DNA of 9,316 bases from UBA668 sp049424465 (GTDB lineage Bacteria; Actinomycetota; Acidimicrobiia; Acidimicrobiales; Ilumatobacteraceae). The stretch is taken from contig JBMSSR010000113.1 in NCBI GenBank assembly GCA_049424465.1, forward strand, positions 1 through 9,316. The letters are read 5' to 3'. This document shows, piece after piece, positions 7,818-9,316 of this stretch; positions within the stretch are counted from its first letter, which is position 1, and the number at the start of each line of letters is the position of its first letter. The notes beneath the pieces were generated by a model, which searched no databases, was not told the DNA's origin, and saw nothing but the letters and a program-made list of their open reading frames with translations. The translations under genes were made by a program, and so were the position numbers.

Positions 7818-8918
7818 TCAATACAGCGCAATTCCCCCGTGGTGGACGGTGCTGCCGTCTCCGCGCGTCCGCCACTCGAGGACCTCGAACCCGCCGAGTC
7901 CGTCGGGGTCGAGCAGGCTCTCGGCCTCGGCGATGCGACTGCGCATCCGCAACGCAGCCAGGTCGGGCCGCGACGCAGCGGCGTCCCACGCCGCACGTCC
8001 CTCGTCGACGAGCTCGTCGATCCCCCACCGCCGCAGGAACTGTGCCTGTGTCCGCACCGCATCGGGCTCGGGCAGTTGGTCGACGCACACCTGCGCGGTC
8101 ACGTCCTGCAGCCCGATGTCGCGCAGGTAGTGCGCGCCACGCTCGTGGCCGCGGTAGGTGCGCAGCCACTGTCGCCACGGCACGGTGGCGAGCGTCGCCG
8201 TACGCGACGTGCAGTAGTCGATCGCGAGCACCGTTCCTGCACGAAGGCGACGCTGCGCGCCGGCGACCCAGTCGTGCGCACGCGTCTGCACCGGCACGCG
8301 TGCACCGTGTGGCGCACTGGCCGGCAACCAGTGCCACTCGGACGGCGCGGGCAGCAGTACCTCGACGACGGCACCGCTGGGCTCGACGTGCACGGCTGCC
8401 TCGCGCCACGTCCCGTCGTGCACCGCGAGGCGGAACGGCAGGTTGTCGAGCAGTTCATTGGCGAGGACCACACCCGTCCACTCGCCGTCGGGCATGTCGG
8501 CGACCGAGCTGACGCCCGCCGGGTGGTGTGCTCGCTGTGCGGCGCTGACCTCGACCGCGACGTACCGACCGCCGAGGTGCGGTGCCGCCTGCAGCACCGC
8601 ACGTGCCAGCGTGCCGGGCCCGGCGCCCACCTCGATCACCCGCAGGTCATCACGAGCAACGACATCGGCGAGGCGATCGAACTCGGCGTCGATCCAACGC
8701 GCCACGACTGCGCCGAACAACGGTCCAACCTCGGGCGAGGTCAGGAAGTCGCCGCGTCGACCGGCGCGACCCTCGAGCGAGTAGAAGCCACTCGACCCGT
8801 ACAGGGCGACATCGAGGTACTCGTCGAACCGGAGCGGACGCCCGAGTTGGGTCTGCCGAGCCGCGAGCTCGGCGACCGGGTCAGCGGCTGAAGGCACCAG
8901 TGAGATCGGTGAGATCAC
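7818..8918 (-). CDS. MidA/NDUFAF7-family SAM-dependent methyltransferase
   Basis: A 366-residue cytoplasmic protein of the MidA (Methyltransf_28, DUF185) family. Landmarks in order: RPLRFDEYLDVALYGSSGFY (27-46); GDFLTSPEVGPLFGAVVARW (56-75), the family signature; the SAM-binding glycine motif VIEVGAGPGTLAR (94-106); VVLANELLDNLPF (150-162); VLAIDYC (230-236); and WLRTYRGHERG (251-261). The mitochondrial member NDUFAF7 dimethylates an arginine of the complex I subunit NDUFS2 (bacterial NuoD equivalent) during assembly. The gene overlaps the 3' end of nuoN, so the same role in this bacterium is a reasonable inference. Two usual motifs differ: the DYG-like site reads DYC, and the DITAHVDF-like motif reads DVTAQVCVD (272-280). 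The start is uncertain: GTG at 8918 (38-base overlap with nuoN) or GTG at 8897 (17-base overlap); neither has an SD. Confidence 0.9.
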   Translation of the reverse strand: MISPISLVPSAADPVAELAARQTQLGRPLRFDEYLDVALYGSSGFYSLEGRAGRRGDFLTSPEVGPLFGAVVARWIDAEFDRLADVVARDDLRVIEVGAGPGTLARAVLQAAPHLGGRYVAVEVSAAQRAHHPAGVSSVADMPDGEWTGVVLANELLDNLPFRLAVHDGTWREAAVHVEPSGAVVEVLLPAPSEWHWLPASAPHGARVPVQTRAHDWVAGAQRRLRAGTVLAIDYCTSRTATLATVPWRQWLRTYRGHERGAHYLRDIGLQDVTAQVCVDQLPEPDAVRTQAQFLRRWGIDELVDEGRAAWDAAASRPDLAALRMRSRIAEAESLLDPDGLGGFEVLEWRTRGDGSTVHHGGIALY

Positions 8919-9316
8919 CGAAACGACCGACGAGGCCCGGCAGCACGCCGAGCACCACCGTCGCCGTGCAGCAGATCGCCATGGCCGCGACGACCGGCGC
9001 GGGCACCTTGATGAGCGACGAGCGACCCTCGGGTGCAGGCTTCATCCACATCTCACGCATCACGGTGATGTAGTAGGCGGTCGCGATGACGGCGTTGACG
9101 GCGCCGATGATGGCGATGCTGTAACCCCAGCCACCACCTGCGTCGACGACGGCCTTGAACGCACCGAACTTCGCGTACCAGCCACCGAGCGGCGGGATGC
9201 CGGCCAGCGACGCCAGGAAGATCGTCATCGTGACTGCCACACCCGGGGCGTACGAGAAGAGACCACCGAAGCTGGAGATCTCGCCGCTGCGGGTCGTGCG
9301 CGACACGGCGATGATG
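8881..9316 (-). CDS. nuoN: NADH-quinone oxidoreductase subunit N, 3' part
   Basis: The open frame continues past the right edge, and only about the last 144 codons are present. The segment MTIFLASLAGIPPLGGWYAK, continuing FGAFKAVV, is typical of the antiporter-like subunits of respiratory complex I, and the match is best to NuoN. Three hydrophobic spans are visible: about 9170-9240, 9060-9130 and 8930-8995. The protein sits in the cytoplasmic membrane and contributes to proton pumping coupled to NADH oxidation. NuoL or NuoM cannot be wholly excluded from this fragment, but a terminal position before a non-nuo gene favours NuoN, usually the last gene of the operon. Confidence 0.88.
   Translation of the reverse strand, partial: IIAVSRTTRSGEISSFGGLFSYAPGVAVTMTIFLASLAGIPPLGGWYAKFGAFKAVVDAGGGWGYSIAIIGAVNAVIATAYYITVMREMWMKPAPEGRSSLIKVPAPVVAAMAICCTATVVLGVLPGLVGRFGDLTDLTGAFSR

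Noticed and set aside
7743..8891. A 382-codon plus-strand frame opposite the methyltransferase
   Set aside because: The minus-strand protein has the full set of MidA motifs; the plus-strand translation has none and shows shadow-like composition.

Overview
The window reads as chromosomal DNA from a high-GC Gram-positive bacterium (Actinomycetota). The evidence is strong G/C bias at third codon positions, several GTG starts, a sortase-type LPETG surface protein with a threonine-rich linker, and genes packed a few tens of bases apart. A member of the Acidimicrobiia (Ilumatobacter-like) would fit, but that is an inference from overall flavour. There is no sign of phage, plasmid, insertion sequence, CRISPR or a recent transfer.

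Layout, left to right. A tRNA-Tyr (GUA) on the minus strand has a hairpin just after it. It is divergent from yajQ on the plus strand, with only 41 bases between them. YajQ is a small c-di-GMP/nucleotide-binding-family protein. It converges on a 738-residue minus-strand membrane protein across a 54-base gap filled by a long GC-rich hairpin. Upstream of that protein, all on the minus strand, lie acs (acetyl-CoA synthetase), kup (potassium transporter), an LPETG-anchored secreted protein, a MidA/NDUFAF7-family methyltransferase, and the 3' end of nuoN (complex I subunit N), which runs off the right edge. No gap longer than 300 bases lacks a gene; the largest is the 142 bases between the methyltransferase and the LPETG gene.

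Transcription units as inferred. nuoN and the methyltransferase overlap and are probably the tail of a nuo operon, ended by hairpins at about 7770-7813. The LPETG gene has its own candidate promoter and a Shine-Dalgarno, and ends in a near-perfect intrinsic terminator (6890-6924). kup and acs are 43 bases apart and the 738-residue gene follows 66 bases later, so read-through is possible, although each has promoter-like bases just upstream.

Most of the window is housekeeping: energy metabolism (complex I, acetate activation), ion homeostasis and translation. Two points stand out. The 738-residue protein looks like a membrane-anchored, catalytically dead relative of an actinobacterial zinc-metallopeptidase family: the fold landmarks remain but the HExxH position reads RALTM. 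The methyltransferase, whose mitochondrial relative modifies a complex I subunit, is physically overlapped with nuoN, suggesting the complex I link is ancient. I found no convincing wholly new system.
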